The notes: generated by a model from the letters alone, not told the origin. A stretch of DNA of 64,000 nucleotides from JAFAGO01 sp031987605 (GCA_031987605.1 DALZZF010000007.1:62001-126000), one strand, 5' to 3'. Positions 1-8,617 are shown, numbered from the stretch's first letter. Program-made: numbers and translations.

Positions 1-1
1 T

Positions 2-166
2 CCCGATGAAGAATTTGCCAAAAAATTACAACTGAAAACCGGAAAAGATATTGCCAAAATCAATGAAGCCATCAGTTTAATCAAAAAAGGAACAGATCCT
101 TATGCCAATGTAACCAAAGAAGATCTGGTGCGGATGAATTTCCTGCTCGATGATCTTTTAAAATAA
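2..166 (+). CDS. 3' end of a gene, probably DUF4350-domain protein (partial)
   Basis: An open frame runs in from the window edge and stops with TAA at 164-166, giving the last 54 residues of a protein (…KKLQLKTGKDIAKINEAI…). The fragment is charged, helical and has no membrane segment. It ends 48 bp before a MoxR gene on the same strand. In Flavobacteriia the gene directly before moxR-DUF58 is usually a DUF4350-containing membrane protein with a short helical cytoplasmic tail, and this tail looks like that. The identity is inferred mainly from position; the sequence itself is too short to prove it. Confidence 0.5.
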   Translation, partial: PDEEFAKKLQLKTGKDIAKINEAISLIKKGTDPYANVTKEDLVRMNFLLDDLLK

Positions 167-214
167 CGAAGAGAATGTTTAAATTTAAAACTGATTTCAG
201 AAAAAAAATAGTGT

Positions 215-1237
215 ATGGAAAACTTTGAACCTCAAAATCCCGAATCCCAATATACCGCACAAAATCCGCCACAGTTCCAGTCCAGACTGGATTTAACGGA
301 ACTCCGCGACAGTTTTGAACGCGTAAAAACCGAAATCGGAAAAGTAATCGTAGGACAGGAAAAAATGATCGAACATCTTCTGGCTGCATTGCTTTCCAAT
401 GGACACGTTCTGATTGAAGGTGTTCCGGGAGTTGCTAAAACCATTACTGCCAAACTCCTCGCAAAAACGATTGATGTGGGGTTCAGCAGAATTCAGTTTA
501 CACCGGATTTAATGCCTTCCGATATTTTGGGAACAGCGGTTTTCAATGTGAAAACTTCTGAATTTGAATTTAAAAAAGGACCTATTTTCTCCAATTTTAT
601 CCTGATTGATGAAATCAACAGAGCACCTGCAAAAACCCAAGCCGCACTTTTTGAAGTCATGGAAGAACGCCAGATCACAATGGACGGGCACCGCTACGAA
701 ATGCAGGAACCGTTTTTGGTGGTCGCCACTCAGAATCCCATTGAGCATGAAGGAACCTATCGCCTTCCGGAAGCGCAACTCGACCGTTTTCTTTTCAAAA
801 TAGAAGTCGGGTATCCTAATCTTCAAAACGAAATTGAAATCATCAAAAACCAACACCAGAATAAATCAGAAGATAAAACCGATGTGGTACAACAAGTGAT
901 TTCCGGAAACCAGTTGAAGAAATACCAGAATTTGGTAAAAGAAATCATCATCGAACAAAATCTTATCGAATATATTGCGAAAATCATCGTGAATACACGC
1001 GAAAATCAGTTCCTTTATTTGGGCGCTTCTCCTCGTGCGAGTTTGGCTTTATTAACCGCTTCAAAAGCATTTGCCGCTCTTCGCGGAAGAGATTTTGTAA
1101 CACCGGAAGATATTAAAGAATCCAGTTATGCTGTGCTTCGGCACCGAATCGTTGTTTCCCCGGAACGCGAAATGGAAGGCTTAACCGCCGATGAAATTAT
1201 TCATCAGATTTTGGAAAGCATTGAAATTCCGAGATAA
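215..1237 (+). CDS. MoxR family AAA+ ATPase
   Basis: 340 residues. Walker A is GVPGVAKT at residues 69-76, Walker B FILIDE at about 128-133, sensor 1 ATQNP at 171-175, followed by the family's RLPEAQLDRF stretch near 183-192. The C-terminal lid domain follows. MoxR ATPases act as chaperone-like remodellers, usually with a DUF58 and vWA-type partner encoded next to them. Here the DUF58 gene begins 17 bp downstream, so the pair very likely forms one operon and one complex. The start at 215 gives the usual acidic, Gln/Asn-rich N-terminal lead before the conserved region at about residue 26. The exact client is unknown; envelope stress or aerotolerance roles are known for related operons in Bacteroidetes. 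Confidence 0.93.
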   Translation: MENFEPQNPESQYTAQNPPQFQSRLDLTELRDSFERVKTEIGKVIVGQEKMIEHLLAALLSNGHVLIEGVPGVAKTITAKLLAKTIDVGFSRIQFTPDLMPSDILGTAVFNVKTSEFEFKKGPIFSNFILIDEINRAPAKTQAALFEVMEERQITMDGHRYEMQEPFLVVATQNPIEHEGTYRLPEAQLDRFLFKIEVGYPNLQNEIEIIKNQHQNKSEDKTDVVQQVISGNQLKKYQNLVKEIIIEQNLIEYIAKIIVNTRENQFLYLGASPRASLALLTASKAFAALRGRDFVTPEDIKESSYAVLRHRIVVSPEREMEGLTADEIIHQILESIEIPR

Positions 1238-1254
1238 TAAAATTCCAAAAAAAT

Positions 1255-2574
1255 TTGAAAAATTTATACATCAATACCCGATTTTTCTATCTGCTTTTTG
1301 CAGTTGGATTCCTGTATATTCTGGCATTCTTTTTCCCGATTATAGGGCTTGCTCATGGCGTATTGATCGTTTCTGTACTTCTGCTGCTTCTGGACATATT
1401 CTTAATTTTTATCCAGAAAAATGCAATTCAGGCACAAAGAATTCTACCCGAAAAACTTTCCAACGGAGACCAAAATTCCGTAAAAGTGGATATTAAAAAC
1501 AATTACTTTTTTCCTATTAATGTGAAAGTGATTGATGAAATTCCGTTTCAGTTTCAGAAAAGAGATTTCTTCATCAAAAAGACAATAAAATCCGGTAAAA
1601 ATATCTTCTTTCAATATGTGCTTGAGCCGAAAGAAAGAGGGGAATTCAATTTCGGAAATCTCAATATTTATGCGAGTTCACCTTTAAATTTAGTGGCAAA
1701 AAGATTTCGTTTTCAAAAGGATGAAACACTGCCTTGCTACCCTTCTTTTATTCATCTTCGAAAGTATGAACTGATGGCGCTGCAAAATGAATTTCTTTTA
1801 GGTGGAATAAAAAAAATCCGCAAACTCGGTCATACCATGGAATTTGAGCAAATTCGGGAATATGTGCAGGGAGATGATATCCGAACACTCAACTGGAAAG
1901 CGACTTCCAAACAAAATAAACTCATGGTGAACCAGTATCAGGATGAAAAATCGCAGCGGATTTATATGCTCATCGATAAAGGGCGCACGATGCAGATGCC
2001 TTTTCAGGGATTGAGCCTTTTGGATTATTCCATCAATGCGGTGATGGCGCTTTCGCATATTATTCTGAAAAAAGGAGATCGTGCAGGAATGATGACGTTC
2101 TCCAAAAAAACCGAAAATAAAGTGGCAGCCGACAACAAATCCGGACAGCTCCGGAAGATTTCAGAGGCACTTTATAATATTCAAACCAACTTCTACGAAA
2201 GCGATTTCAACCGGTTGTATCAGGATGTGAAATTCAATATTTCTCAACGCAGTTTGCTCCTCCTTTTTACCAATTTTGAAACTTTGGATGCGCTGAACCG
2301 CCAGATGAAATATCTGCGCAGCATCGCCAGAAATCATCTTTTGGTCATTGTATTTTTTAAAAATGAAGAAATACAGCAACTGCTCAACAGCAATCCTGAA
2401 AATATGCAGGAGATTTATGATGAAATCATCGCCGAAAAATTTGAATTTGAAAAGAAATTCATCATTCAGGAACTTCGTAAATACGGCATTTATACCGTGT
2501 ACACATTACCGGAAAATTTGAACATCGACGTCATCAACAAATATCTTGAGATAAAATCAAGAGGAATTTTGTAA
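1255..2574 (+). CDS. DUF58 domain-containing protein (MoxR partner)
   Basis: 439 residues beginning at a TTG codon. No ATG precedes the conserved N-terminus MKNLYINTRFF, which matches the family, so TTG is taken as the true start. Two hydrophobic segments lie at about residues 10-31 and 34-54, followed by a periplasmic/cytosolic beta region. The DUF58 signature REYVQGDDIRTLNWKAT is at 201-217. A vWA-like fold begins with LIDKGRTM (about 239-246), in which the metal-site DxSxS is degenerate. It is the expected membrane-anchored partner of the MoxR ATPase just upstream. The rest of the classical cluster (vWA and TPR BatABC-type genes) is not downstream, where an unrelated hydrolase begins. Confidence 0.9.
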   Translation: MKNLYINTRFFYLLFAVGFLYILAFFFPIIGLAHGVLIVSVLLLLLDIFLIFIQKNAIQAQRILPEKLSNGDQNSVKVDIKNNYFFPINVKVIDEIPFQFQKRDFFIKKTIKSGKNIFFQYVLEPKERGEFNFGNLNIYASSPLNLVAKRFRFQKDETLPCYPSFIHLRKYELMALQNEFLLGGIKKIRKLGHTMEFEQIREYVQGDDIRTLNWKATSKQNKLMVNQYQDEKSQRIYMLIDKGRTMQMPFQGLSLLDYSINAVMALSHIILKKGDRAGMMTFSKKTENKVAADNKSGQLRKISEALYNIQTNFYESDFNRLYQDVKFNISQRSLLLLFTNFETLDALNRQMKYLRSIARNHLLVIVFFKNEEIQQLLNSNPENMQEIYDEIIAEKFEFEKKFIIQELRKYGIYTVYTLPENLNIDVINKYLEIKSRGIL

Positions 2575-2605
2575 CTTGGAAATACATTTTCAATCCAGAC
2601 CAAAA

Positions 2606-3595
2606 ATGAAAACCGACCGCCGCAATTTTTTACGAAAAGCCGGAGTTTTGGGTGCAATTTTCGCCCTGAATCCACTGAAAGCTGAAGAGTTTTTACCAAA
2701 AAAATCAACAAAAATCAACAAACCGATTGTTCTTTCCACCTGGAATTTCGGTATGAAAGCCAATGCAGAAGCGTGGAAAATTCTTTCGAAAGGCGGAAAA
2801 GCATTAGATGCTGTTGAAAAAGGTGTTCGGATTGTGGAAGATGATCCCAAAGAAAGAAGCGTTGGTTTTGGCGGAAGACCGGATCGCGACGGAAAAGTAA
2901 CATTGGATGCCTGTATTATGGATGAAAATGCGAATATCGGTGCGGTTGCCTGCCTGGAACACATTAAAAATCCGATTTCCGTAGCACGAGCGGTCATGGA
3001 AAAAACACCGCATGTATTATTGGTAGCAGATGGAGCTTTGGAATTTGCGCTCAGTCAGGGTTTTAAAAAAGAAAATTTATTGACTCCCGAATCAGAAAAA
3101 GAATGGAAAGAATGGCTGAAAAAATCGGACTACAAACCCATCGTCAATATTGAAAATCACGATACCATCGGAATGGTCGCGCTGGATGAACAAGGCAATC
3201 TTTCCGGTGCTTGCACCACTTCCGGCTTGGCGTACAAAATGCATGGCAGAGTGGGCGATTCTCCGATTATTGGTGCAGGATTGTATGTGGACAACGAGGT
3301 TGGTGCTGCGACGGCGACCGGACATGGTGAAGAAGTAATCCGAACTTGCGGAACTCACTTGGTCGTGGAATTAATGCGACAGGGACATTCTCCACAGAAA
3401 GCCTGTGAGGAAGCAGTAAAACGAATTCATAAATTTATTTTAAAACGTAATAAGAATCCCAAAGATCTGCAAATTGGCTTTATCGCTTTGAACAAAAACG
3501 GTGAACATGGTGCTTATTGTCTGCAAACCGGTTTTGAATATGCCCTTTATGACCGAAATGAAAATATTTTAATCCCTTCAAAATCATTAATCTGA
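2606..3595 (+). CDS. N4-(beta-N-acetylglucosaminyl)-L-asparaginase / isoaspartyl peptidase family (Ntn hydrolase)
   Basis: 329 residues from the ATG at 2606; an upstream in-frame TTG (2576) would put ten odd residues before a clean Tat-like signal (RRNFLRKAGVLGAIFALNP), so it is rejected. The family begins at about residue 40 (IVLSTWNFG). The autoproteolytic nucleophile is in HDTIGM, Thr187, which becomes the N-terminus of the beta chain after self-cleavage. Downstream GRVGDSPIIGAGLYVDN and ATGHGEE are the substrate-pocket motifs. The closest characterised relative is the glycosylasparaginase of Flavobacterium (Elizabethkingia) meningosepticum, which removes GlcNAc from Asn. The signal suggests periplasmic action on glycopeptides. 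It overlaps cutC by one base (TGATG), so the two are translationally coupled. Confidence 0.9.
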   Translation: MKTDRRNFLRKAGVLGAIFALNPLKAEEFLPKKSTKINKPIVLSTWNFGMKANAEAWKILSKGGKALDAVEKGVRIVEDDPKERSVGFGGRPDRDGKVTLDACIMDENANIGAVACLEHIKNPISVARAVMEKTPHVLLVADGALEFALSQGFKKENLLTPESEKEWKEWLKKSDYKPIVNIENHDTIGMVALDEQGNLSGACTTSGLAYKMHGRVGDSPIIGAGLYVDNEVGAATATGHGEEVIRTCGTHLVVELMRQGHSPQKACEEAVKRIHKFILKRNKNPKDLQIGFIALNKNGEHGAYCLQTGFEYALYDRNENILIPSKSLI

Positions 3596-4257
3596 TGCTG
3601 GAAATTGCCTGCTTTGAAATTACTTCCGCAGAAATCGCCCTGAATTCTGTAGCCGACCGGATCGAATTCTGTTCTGAATTTAATCTTGGAGGATTAACGC
3701 CTAACATTGATGAATTCAGATATTTGCGCGAAAAATACAGCAAACCGATTCATGTGATGATTCGTCCGAGTGGAGGTTCTTTTTTTTATAGCGACGATGA
3801 ATTCCGGCAGATGAAAAACGACATCCGCGATTTCAGAAAAGCGGGCGCAAATGCTTTTGTATTCGGAATTCTCGGAGAAAATCAAGAAGTTGACGAAGAA
3901 AAAAACAAAATTCTGGTTGATATTGCAGAAAATGTTCCCTGCGTTTTTCATCGGGCTTTCGATCGTACTCCCGATATTTTCAAATCGGCAGAAAAACTAA
4001 TTGAGCTTGGGTTTCGAGAAGTCTTGACTTCCGGCGGAAAACCCGATGCTGTAGAAGGAAAGGAAAATCTGAAAAAACTCGTCACCGATTTCGACTCCGA
4101 ATTGAAAATCCTGATTGGTGGCGGTGTACGTTCTACAAATATTCAGGAATTAAAAGATTTCACACACGGAAAAAATTTCCATTCTTCTGCAATTTTGTCC
4201 TATGAAACTTTTGCCAACAGCGAAGAAATAAAACGGCTGAAAGAAGCTTTGATGTAA
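3595..4257 (+). CDS. cutC: CutC family protein (copper homeostasis-type TIM barrel)
   Basis: 220 residues. It starts with the family signature LEIACFEITSAEIAL and continues with ADRIEFCSEFNLGGLTP (about 20-36), then HVMIRPSGGSFFYSDDE and the glycine-rich LTSGGKPDA. CutC proteins are cytosolic TIM barrels linked historically to copper tolerance, although their reaction is not settled. The length is a little below the usual 230-250. The start codon overlaps the stop of the glycosylasparaginase gene, so the two are co-transcribed, a pairing also common in related genomes. A strong GC-rich terminator follows immediately. Confidence 0.93.
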   Translation: MLEIACFEITSAEIALNSVADRIEFCSEFNLGGLTPNIDEFRYLREKYSKPIHVMIRPSGGSFFYSDDEFRQMKNDIRDFRKAGANAFVFGILGENQEVDEEKNKILVDIAENVPCVFHRAFDRTPDIFKSAEKLIELGFREVLTSGGKPDAVEGKENLKKLVTDFDSELKILIGGGVRSTNIQELKDFTHGKNFHSSAILSYETFANSEEIKRLKEALM

Positions 4258-4263
4258 TAAAAA

Positions 4264-4290
4264 GTTTCCGGCGCCTGCGGCGCCGGAAAC
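4264..4290. terminator. Bidirectional terminator between cutC and yajC
   Basis: A perfect 12-bp stem (GTTTCCGGCGCC / GGCGCCGGAAAC) closes a TGC loop. It is strikingly GC-rich for this AT-rich genome and lies between two convergent genes. The flanking A/T tracts are weak, so termination strength on each strand is uncertain. Confidence 0.8.
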
Positions 4291-4315
4291 CCAAATTTCT
4301 GTATCAACTAAAAAA

Positions 4316-4639
4316 TTAGTTTTTCTTTTCTTCCTTCGGTTCAGGAAATCTTGCGGCAGTAAATTCTCTGGAAATTGCAGATTTTTCAAACTTTAGTTTT
4401 CCGGACATGGTTTCAATAACCACACCATCATCCATAATTTGTGCAATTCTTCCGTGTAATCCTGAGGTGGTTACCACTCTGCTTCCTACTTTCAGGGATT
4501 CCTGAAAATTCTTTTCCTGTTTTTGTTTTCTCATCTGAGGACGGATCATCAGAAAATAAAAGGCAACAAACATCAGCCCCATCATCATCAATGTTGGCGT
4601 CATGGAACCTTCTGCTGCTTGCAATACTAAAAGTGTCAT
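4316..4639 (-). CDS. yajC: Preprotein translocase subunit YajC
   Basis: 107 residues with one N-terminal membrane helix (MMMGLMFVAFYFLMIRPQ, about residues 18-35) ending in the hallmark RPQMRKQK, and a short cytosolic SH3-like domain (VGSRVVTTSGLHGRI… DGVVIET). YajC associates with SecDF in the inner-membrane Sec holotranslocon. It is the last gene of the nusB-DUF1573-yajC run, 31 bp after the DUF1573 gene, an arrangement typical of Flavobacteriia. Confidence 0.96.
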   Translation of the reverse strand: MTLLVLQAAEGSMTPTLMMMGLMFVAFYFLMIRPQMRKQKQEKNFQESLKVGSRVVTTSGLHGRIAQIMDDGVVIETMSGKLKFEKSAISREFTAARFPEPKEEKKN

Positions 4640-4670
4640 GTATATTGGGATTTAAAATTAAGGAACTACA

Positions 4671-5198
4671 TTAAGGAACTACGTTTCCGGTAAAACTGAT
4701 TACAATCGGTGCTTTCTCCACATTTGCAAATACTTCTGCCTGTTTGTGAATTTGTCCGTCAAAATTTGAAGAATCAAATTTCAAAGTGATATTTCCTGTT
4801 TTCCCCGGCATAATCGGATCTTTGGTGTAATCAGGAGCAGTACATCCGCAACCCGGTTTTACGGCAGAAATAATTAGAGGATTGGTTCCTGTATTGGTTA
4901 CTTTATAAACGTGCTCTACAGATTTTCCTTTTTTAATATCGCCAAAATCGAATGTATTTTCGGCAAGAGCAAGATTGGTCAGCGGTTTGGATTGTGCATC
5001 TTTAACCATCGTATCTTCCTGACTTTCATGAGGAATTGCAGAAGATCTCACCGAATCTTCAGTGCTGTTTTCCACGGCTGATTCTTCCGGTTGATTCCCT
5101 GTAATCAGCTGATCTGCAGGTTGATTATTATCTTTTTTGCAAGACTGAACTCCTGCTGCCATAATACAAAGGGCAATTCCTAAAATTAATTTTTTCAT
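4671..5198 (-). CDS. DUF1573 domain-containing lipoprotein
   Basis: 175 residues. A lipoprotein signal ends at Cys20 (GVQSC|KKD). A low-complexity acidic linker (about 24-70) follows, then the DUF1573 Ig-like domain: FDFGDIKKGKSVEH, VTNTGTNPLIISAVKPGCGC, and ITLKFDSSNFDG. The GCGC cysteine pair is the family signature. Such proteins are outer-membrane or periplasmic lipoproteins in Bacteroidetes without a proven function. The gene is 7 bp downstream of nusB and upstream of yajC, so it is co-transcribed with general housekeeping genes. Confidence 0.93.
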   Translation of the reverse strand: MKKLILGIALCIMAAGVQSCKKDNNQPADQLITGNQPEESAVENSTEDSVRSSAIPHESQEDTMVKDAQSKPLTNLALAENTFDFGDIKKGKSVEHVYKVTNTGTNPLIISAVKPGCGCTAPDYTKDPIMPGKTGNITLKFDSSNFDGQIHKQAEVFANVEKAPIVISFTGNVVP

Positions 5199-5205
5199 TT
5201 TTATT

Positions 5206-6114
5206 TTAATTAACTCGGTTGATGTCTTTTGAATATTTATCTAAAATACCATTGATAAAAACACTGGATTTCTCGGTTCCGAAAATTTTTGAAATCTCCA
5301 CATATTCATTAATGATAATCTTGTATGCCGTAAGCGGAAAATGATCCAACTCTGCAATTGCCGCCACCAAAATTACTCTGTCCATCAATGAAATACGGTC
5401 GAGTTCCCAGTTTTGCAGGCGCACTTCGATCTTTTTTTCATTTTCTTCCCAATGGTTCAAGGATTCGGAAAGCAGTTTTTTTGCAAACTCTTTATCTCCA
5501 TCATCTTTAATCATGCGAATTAAAGTATGGGAGTTTTCATCAGGTTTCATAAATCCTATGGTCTTCTGCACCATGGAATTGGCGATATGGAAATCATCGG
5601 CCCAGCTCAGTTCTTTTTCCTCATAATAATCGTGAAACATTTCATTTTCAGCCACATATTTCAGAAAAAGTTTTCCTACAAATTTCTGGTCGGTTTCAAA
5701 ACTTTCTTCTTTTTCTGCCATGAAATCCTGATAGCGTTTTCCGGCTACCATTCTCTGAAAAGTTTTTACTAAAAGTTCATGGTGGAGATCCCAGTTCAGT
5801 TCTTTGTGTTTGGCAGTGTACTCGCTTCGGGTTTCATTCTCTTCAATTTGCAGAAGAACCTGATTGCTGATAAATTTCTGATTGGGGTTAAGATCCTGCT
5901 CGGATTTGATGAATTTCTGTTTTCCGATTTCTATTTGCTGTTCCGCCAGTTGGCGAAGAGCAACCAGAAAATTGAGCTGATAGATATACAAATCGTAAAT
6001 TTTATCAATTCCTGTGAACATATTTTTCTCCAGAACCGCATATTTTATGGGATTCTGGTAGTAGGAATACAGGGTTTCTACTACTTTCTCGCGGATTTGT
6101 CTTCTTCCTAACAT
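5206..6114 (-). CDS. nusB: Transcription antitermination factor NusB (long Bacteroidetes form)
   Basis: 302 residues, about twice the length of E. coli NusB. The canonical NusB fold occupies the C-terminal half (MDRVILVAAIAELDHFP, INEYVEISKIFGTEKSSVFINGILDKY); the N-terminal half is an extra helical region starting MLGRRQIREKVVETLYSYYQ, as is normal in Bacteroidetes. NusB binds boxA RNA with S10 in rRNA antitermination. It is the first gene of the nusB-DUF1573-yajC operon and has a good -7 element 21 bp before its start. Confidence 0.95.
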   Translation of the reverse strand: MLGRRQIREKVVETLYSYYQNPIKYAVLEKNMFTGIDKIYDLYIYQLNFLVALRQLAEQQIEIGKQKFIKSEQDLNPNQKFISNQVLLQIEENETRSEYTAKHKELNWDLHHELLVKTFQRMVAGKRYQDFMAEKEESFETDQKFVGKLFLKYVAENEMFHDYYEEKELSWADDFHIANSMVQKTIGFMKPDENSHTLIRMIKDDGDKEFAKKLLSESLNHWEENEKKIEVRLQNWELDRISLMDRVILVAAIAELDHFPLTAYKIIINEYVEISKIFGTEKSSVFINGILDKYSKDINRVN

Positions 6115-6134
6115 TCAAAGATCGTATTTGGCTG

Positions 6135-6142
6135 CAAAGATA
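6135..6142 (-). promoter_or_regulatory. -7 promoter element of the nusB operon
   Basis: On the minus strand the sequence reads TATCTTTG, matching the Bacteroidetes TAnnTTTG consensus, and it ends 20 nt before the nusB ATG. I do not see a clear TTTG at -33. Confidence 0.6.
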
Positions 6143-6203
6143 CGGAAATTGATGTAATTAATAGGAATCTTAAAAGATTTCCACCTACTTATTTTTTAAA
6201 AAA

Positions 6204-6420
6204 CTAAGAGCCTGTGATTAATTTTAACGAAATTTTTTATTTAGCCTCAGAAAATTATCTTTGCTAAATTTTGATACTCTTTTGAGCGAGTCATTGCGAG
6301 GAACGAAGCAATCTACTTCTTATTTTTGATTTATCCCGATAAATCTTCAAACACGAAGCAAAAAATCCATCTCAAAATAGTTGTAAAACTTTTAGCAATA
6401 AAATTTATCACAGGCTCTAA
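6204..6420. repeat. Dispersed repeat B, copy 1, MITE-like
   Basis: Most of the 347-bp gap before the ABC gene is one element. Its ends are imperfect inverted repeats (AGAGCCTGTGATTAATTTT near 6208; AAAATTTATCACAGGCTCT ending near 6418). The left 52 bp recur inverted at 17250-17302 just after hmuS, and a diverged version lies at 30389-30458. Inside it (about 6291-6315) is a TCATTGCGAGGAACGAAGCA block, a palindromic repeat type that is widespread in bacterial genomes and recurs at 14375-14411. Confidence 0.6.
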
Positions 6421-6443
6421 AAATTTATTTCCCCGAATTTCAG

Positions 6444-6451
6444 TAATTTTG
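6444..6451 (+). promoter_or_regulatory. Possible -7 element of the ABC exporter gene
   Basis: TAATTTTG matches TAnnTTTG and ends 10 nt before the ATG at 6462, so the transcript would have almost no leader. No clear -33 element is seen. Confidence 0.4.
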
Positions 6452-6461
6452 CGTTTCGTTT

Positions 6462-8123
6462 ATGAAAGCATTAAAAACCTTAAACCCATATTTCTGGAAG
6501 CACCGCACTTTGCTGTTCTGGGGATTTCTTTTTATCATTCTGAGCAATTTTTTCAATATTTTCAAAGTTCAGTTTGTAGGAAAATCGGTAGATGAACTGG
6601 CAGAATCGGGCAAACTGGGATTCAATAAAGAAATCCTGATCTATGTTGCCATTATCGTAGGATCCTCATTACTTACAGGATTATTCACATTTATGATGCG
6701 GCAAACCATTATTGTCGCTTCCCGAAGAATTGAATATGAACTGAAAAACAAAATCTTCCTTCATTACGAAGAAATGTCGCTTACACAATACAAAAAAACC
6801 ACCATCGGCGATTTAATGAACCGTTTGAGTGAAGATGTGGTTGCAGTAAGAATGTATCTTGGTCCGGGTGTAATGTATGTGGCAAACTTGCTTGTATTAA
6901 TGATTATTACAAGTATTTACATGTGGAAAACCGATCCTTCCATGACGCTTTGGACGCTGCTTCCGCTTCCCATTCTTTCCTTTGTAATTTATAAAGTGAG
7001 TTCGGTGATTAACCGGAAATCGAAAATGATGCAGAAAAGCCAGTCTGCCATTTCCACTTTTGTACAGGACAGTTTCTCGGGAATCCGCGTGGTGAAGTTT
7101 TTTTCAAAAGAAAAATACATAGAAAAAAATTACGGCATAAAAGTATCCGATTATCAGGAAAAAGCATTAGATCTGGCAAAAACAGAATCTTCCTTTTTCA
7201 CCATTATTCTTTTTGTCATCGGTGTTTTAAACGTTTCTATTCTCTACATTGGCGGAGAAAAATATATTGCCGGAGAACTGAGCGTGGGTAAAATTGCGGA
7301 TTTCTTTATGTACATCAATATCCTGATCTGGCCTTTTACAATGGTCGGCTGGATCACTTCCGTCAATCAGCGTGCTGAAGCATCAATGACGAGAATTAAT
7401 GAATTTCTCGATCAGAAATCAGAAATCAGCAACCACAATCACGAAAACTATTCCATTAAAGGTGAAATCGAATTTCGGAACGTTTCCTACGTTTATCCCA
7501 ATACCGGAATTAAAGCATTGGAGAATCTTAGTTTCAAGGTGAATGCCGGAGAAAGTTTAGCCATTATGGGAAAAACCGGAAGCGGAAAATCCACAATCGC
7601 TCTGCTTCTGTGCCGACTGATTGATCCTACAGAAGGCGAAATCCTGATTGACGGAAAAAATCTGAAAGACCACAACCTCAGCCTTTACCGAAAAGATCTC
7701 GGCTATATTCCTCAGGAAAGTTATTTATTTTCGGACACGATTGAAAACAATATCGGTTTTGCCATCGATCATCCTTCCCATGAAAAAGTAGTAAAATTTG
7801 CAAAAATTGCCGATGTTGATAAAAACATTATCGAATTCAAAGAACAGTACAAAACCATGGTTGGGGAACGCGGCGTGATGCTTTCCGGAGGACAAAAACA
7901 ACGAATCTGTATTGCCAGAGCACTCATTAAGGAACCACAAATTCTCATTTTCGATGATTCTCTTTCTGCATTGGATACCGAAACCGAAGAAAATGTGCTG
8001 CAAAACATCAGCAAAGAAATCAAACACGCCACTTCCATCATTATTACCCATCGTGAAAGCAGCGCAAAACGTGCCGATAAAATCCTGAATCTCTCCGTTC
8101 CGAAAACACAGGAAATTGCATAA
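6462..8123 (+). CDS. ABC exporter, fused permease and ATPase (MsbA/MdlB-like)
   Basis: 553 residues. The N-terminal half has about six membrane helices (first at about 15-35, last pair at about 245-300). The nucleotide-binding domain has Walker A GKTGSGKST (370-378), Q-loop YIPQES (about 415-420), signature LSGGQ (474-478), Walker B ILIFDD (494-499) and H-loop IITH near 530. The residue after Walker B is Asp rather than the usual catalytic Glu (DDSLSALD), a feature of the degenerate half of heterodimeric exporters. No partner gene is adjacent. The substrate is unknown; lipid or drug export is the family norm. Confidence 0.9.
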   Translation: MKALKTLNPYFWKHRTLLFWGFLFIILSNFFNIFKVQFVGKSVDELAESGKLGFNKEILIYVAIIVGSSLLTGLFTFMMRQTIIVASRRIEYELKNKIFLHYEEMSLTQYKKTTIGDLMNRLSEDVVAVRMYLGPGVMYVANLLVLMIITSIYMWKTDPSMTLWTLLPLPILSFVIYKVSSVINRKSKMMQKSQSAISTFVQDSFSGIRVVKFFSKEKYIEKNYGIKVSDYQEKALDLAKTESSFFTIILFVIGVLNVSILYIGGEKYIAGELSVGKIADFFMYINILIWPFTMVGWITSVNQRAEASMTRINEFLDQKSEISNHNHENYSIKGEIEFRNVSYVYPNTGIKALENLSFKVNAGESLAIMGKTGSGKSTIALLLCRLIDPTEGEILIDGKNLKDHNLSLYRKDLGYIPQESYLFSDTIENNIGFAIDHPSHEKVVKFAKIADVDKNIIEFKEQYKTMVGERGVMLSGGQKQRICIARALIKEPQILIFDDSLSALDTETEENVLQNISKEIKHATSIIITHRESSAKRADKILNLSVPKTQEIA

Positions 8124-8177
8124 TTTCTGTAAAATTGTTCGATTTTACGCACAAACAGGCTTATTTTGAAAAAAATA

Positions 8178-8208
8178 TTTGGCGATTAGTGGAAAACTTT
8201 TATATTTG
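8178..8208 (+). promoter_or_regulatory. Promoter of the PUR-family gene
   Basis: TTTG at 8178-8181 and TATATTTG at 8201-8208, separated by exactly 19 bp, form a near-ideal Bacteroidetes promoter. The start codon lies 33 nt after the -7 element. Confidence 0.75.
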
Positions 8209-8241
8209 TTATACACAAGATTTCAAAAAAAACATCGTACA

Positions 8242-8577
8242 ATGAGTGATTACAAGGAACGCCACGAAAATGAGATTTTTACGAAGGTGTTAAAAGCAGG
8301 AAGAAGAACCTATTTCTTTGATGTGCGCGAGACGAAAGCAGGAGATTATTACCTTACGATTACCGAAAGCAAGAAGAACTTTGGGGAAAATGGAGAGGCC
8401 TCTTTCGAGAAACACAAAATTTATCTTTACAAAGAAGATTTTAAAAATTTTCAGGAAATGTTTAAAGAATCAACCGACTTTATCATCAACGAAAAGGGTG
8501 AAGACGTGATTTCCGAGAAACATGAAAAAGACTTCAAAACACGATCATACACCATTGATAGCGATGAAGAAGTGTAA
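8242..8577 (+). CDS. PUR family DNA/RNA-binding protein (DUF3276)
   Basis: 111 residues from the ATG at 8242. An in-frame TTG-type extension from 8179 covers the promoter and is rejected. The single PUR-alpha-like repeat is visible: EIFTKVLKAGRRTYFFDVRE, then YYLTITESKK and KHKIYLYKEDFKNF. Bacterial single-PUR proteins (for example Borrelia BpuR) dimerise and bind single-stranded nucleic acid. It stands alone with its own promoter and terminator, which suggests an abundant, independently regulated nucleic-acid binder. Confidence 0.9.
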   Translation: MSDYKERHENEIFTKVLKAGRRTYFFDVRETKAGDYYLTITESKKNFGENGEASFEKHKIYLYKEDFKNFQEMFKESTDFIINEKGEDVISEKHEKDFKTRSYTIDSDEEV

Positions 8578-8592
8578 CAGAATTTAGAAATA

Positions 8593-8617
8593 AAAAGCAT
8601 CCTTTGGATGCTTTTTT
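8593..8617. terminator. Rho-independent terminator after the PUR-family gene
   Basis: A 10-bp stem (AAAAGCATCC / GGATGCTTTT) with a TTT loop is followed by a T-run on the plus strand. The matching A-run on the other side lets it also serve the convergent lpxB, whose stop codon is at its edge. Confidence 0.9.

Noticed and set aside
81..389. Open frame on the minus strand opposite the start of the MoxR gene
   Set aside because: It lies entirely antisense to well-supported coding sequence and the moxR leader, has no family features and no promoter.
2590..2997. 135-codon minus-strand frame opposite the glycosylasparaginase gene
   Set aside because: Shadow frame; the plus-strand frame has clear catalytic motifs.
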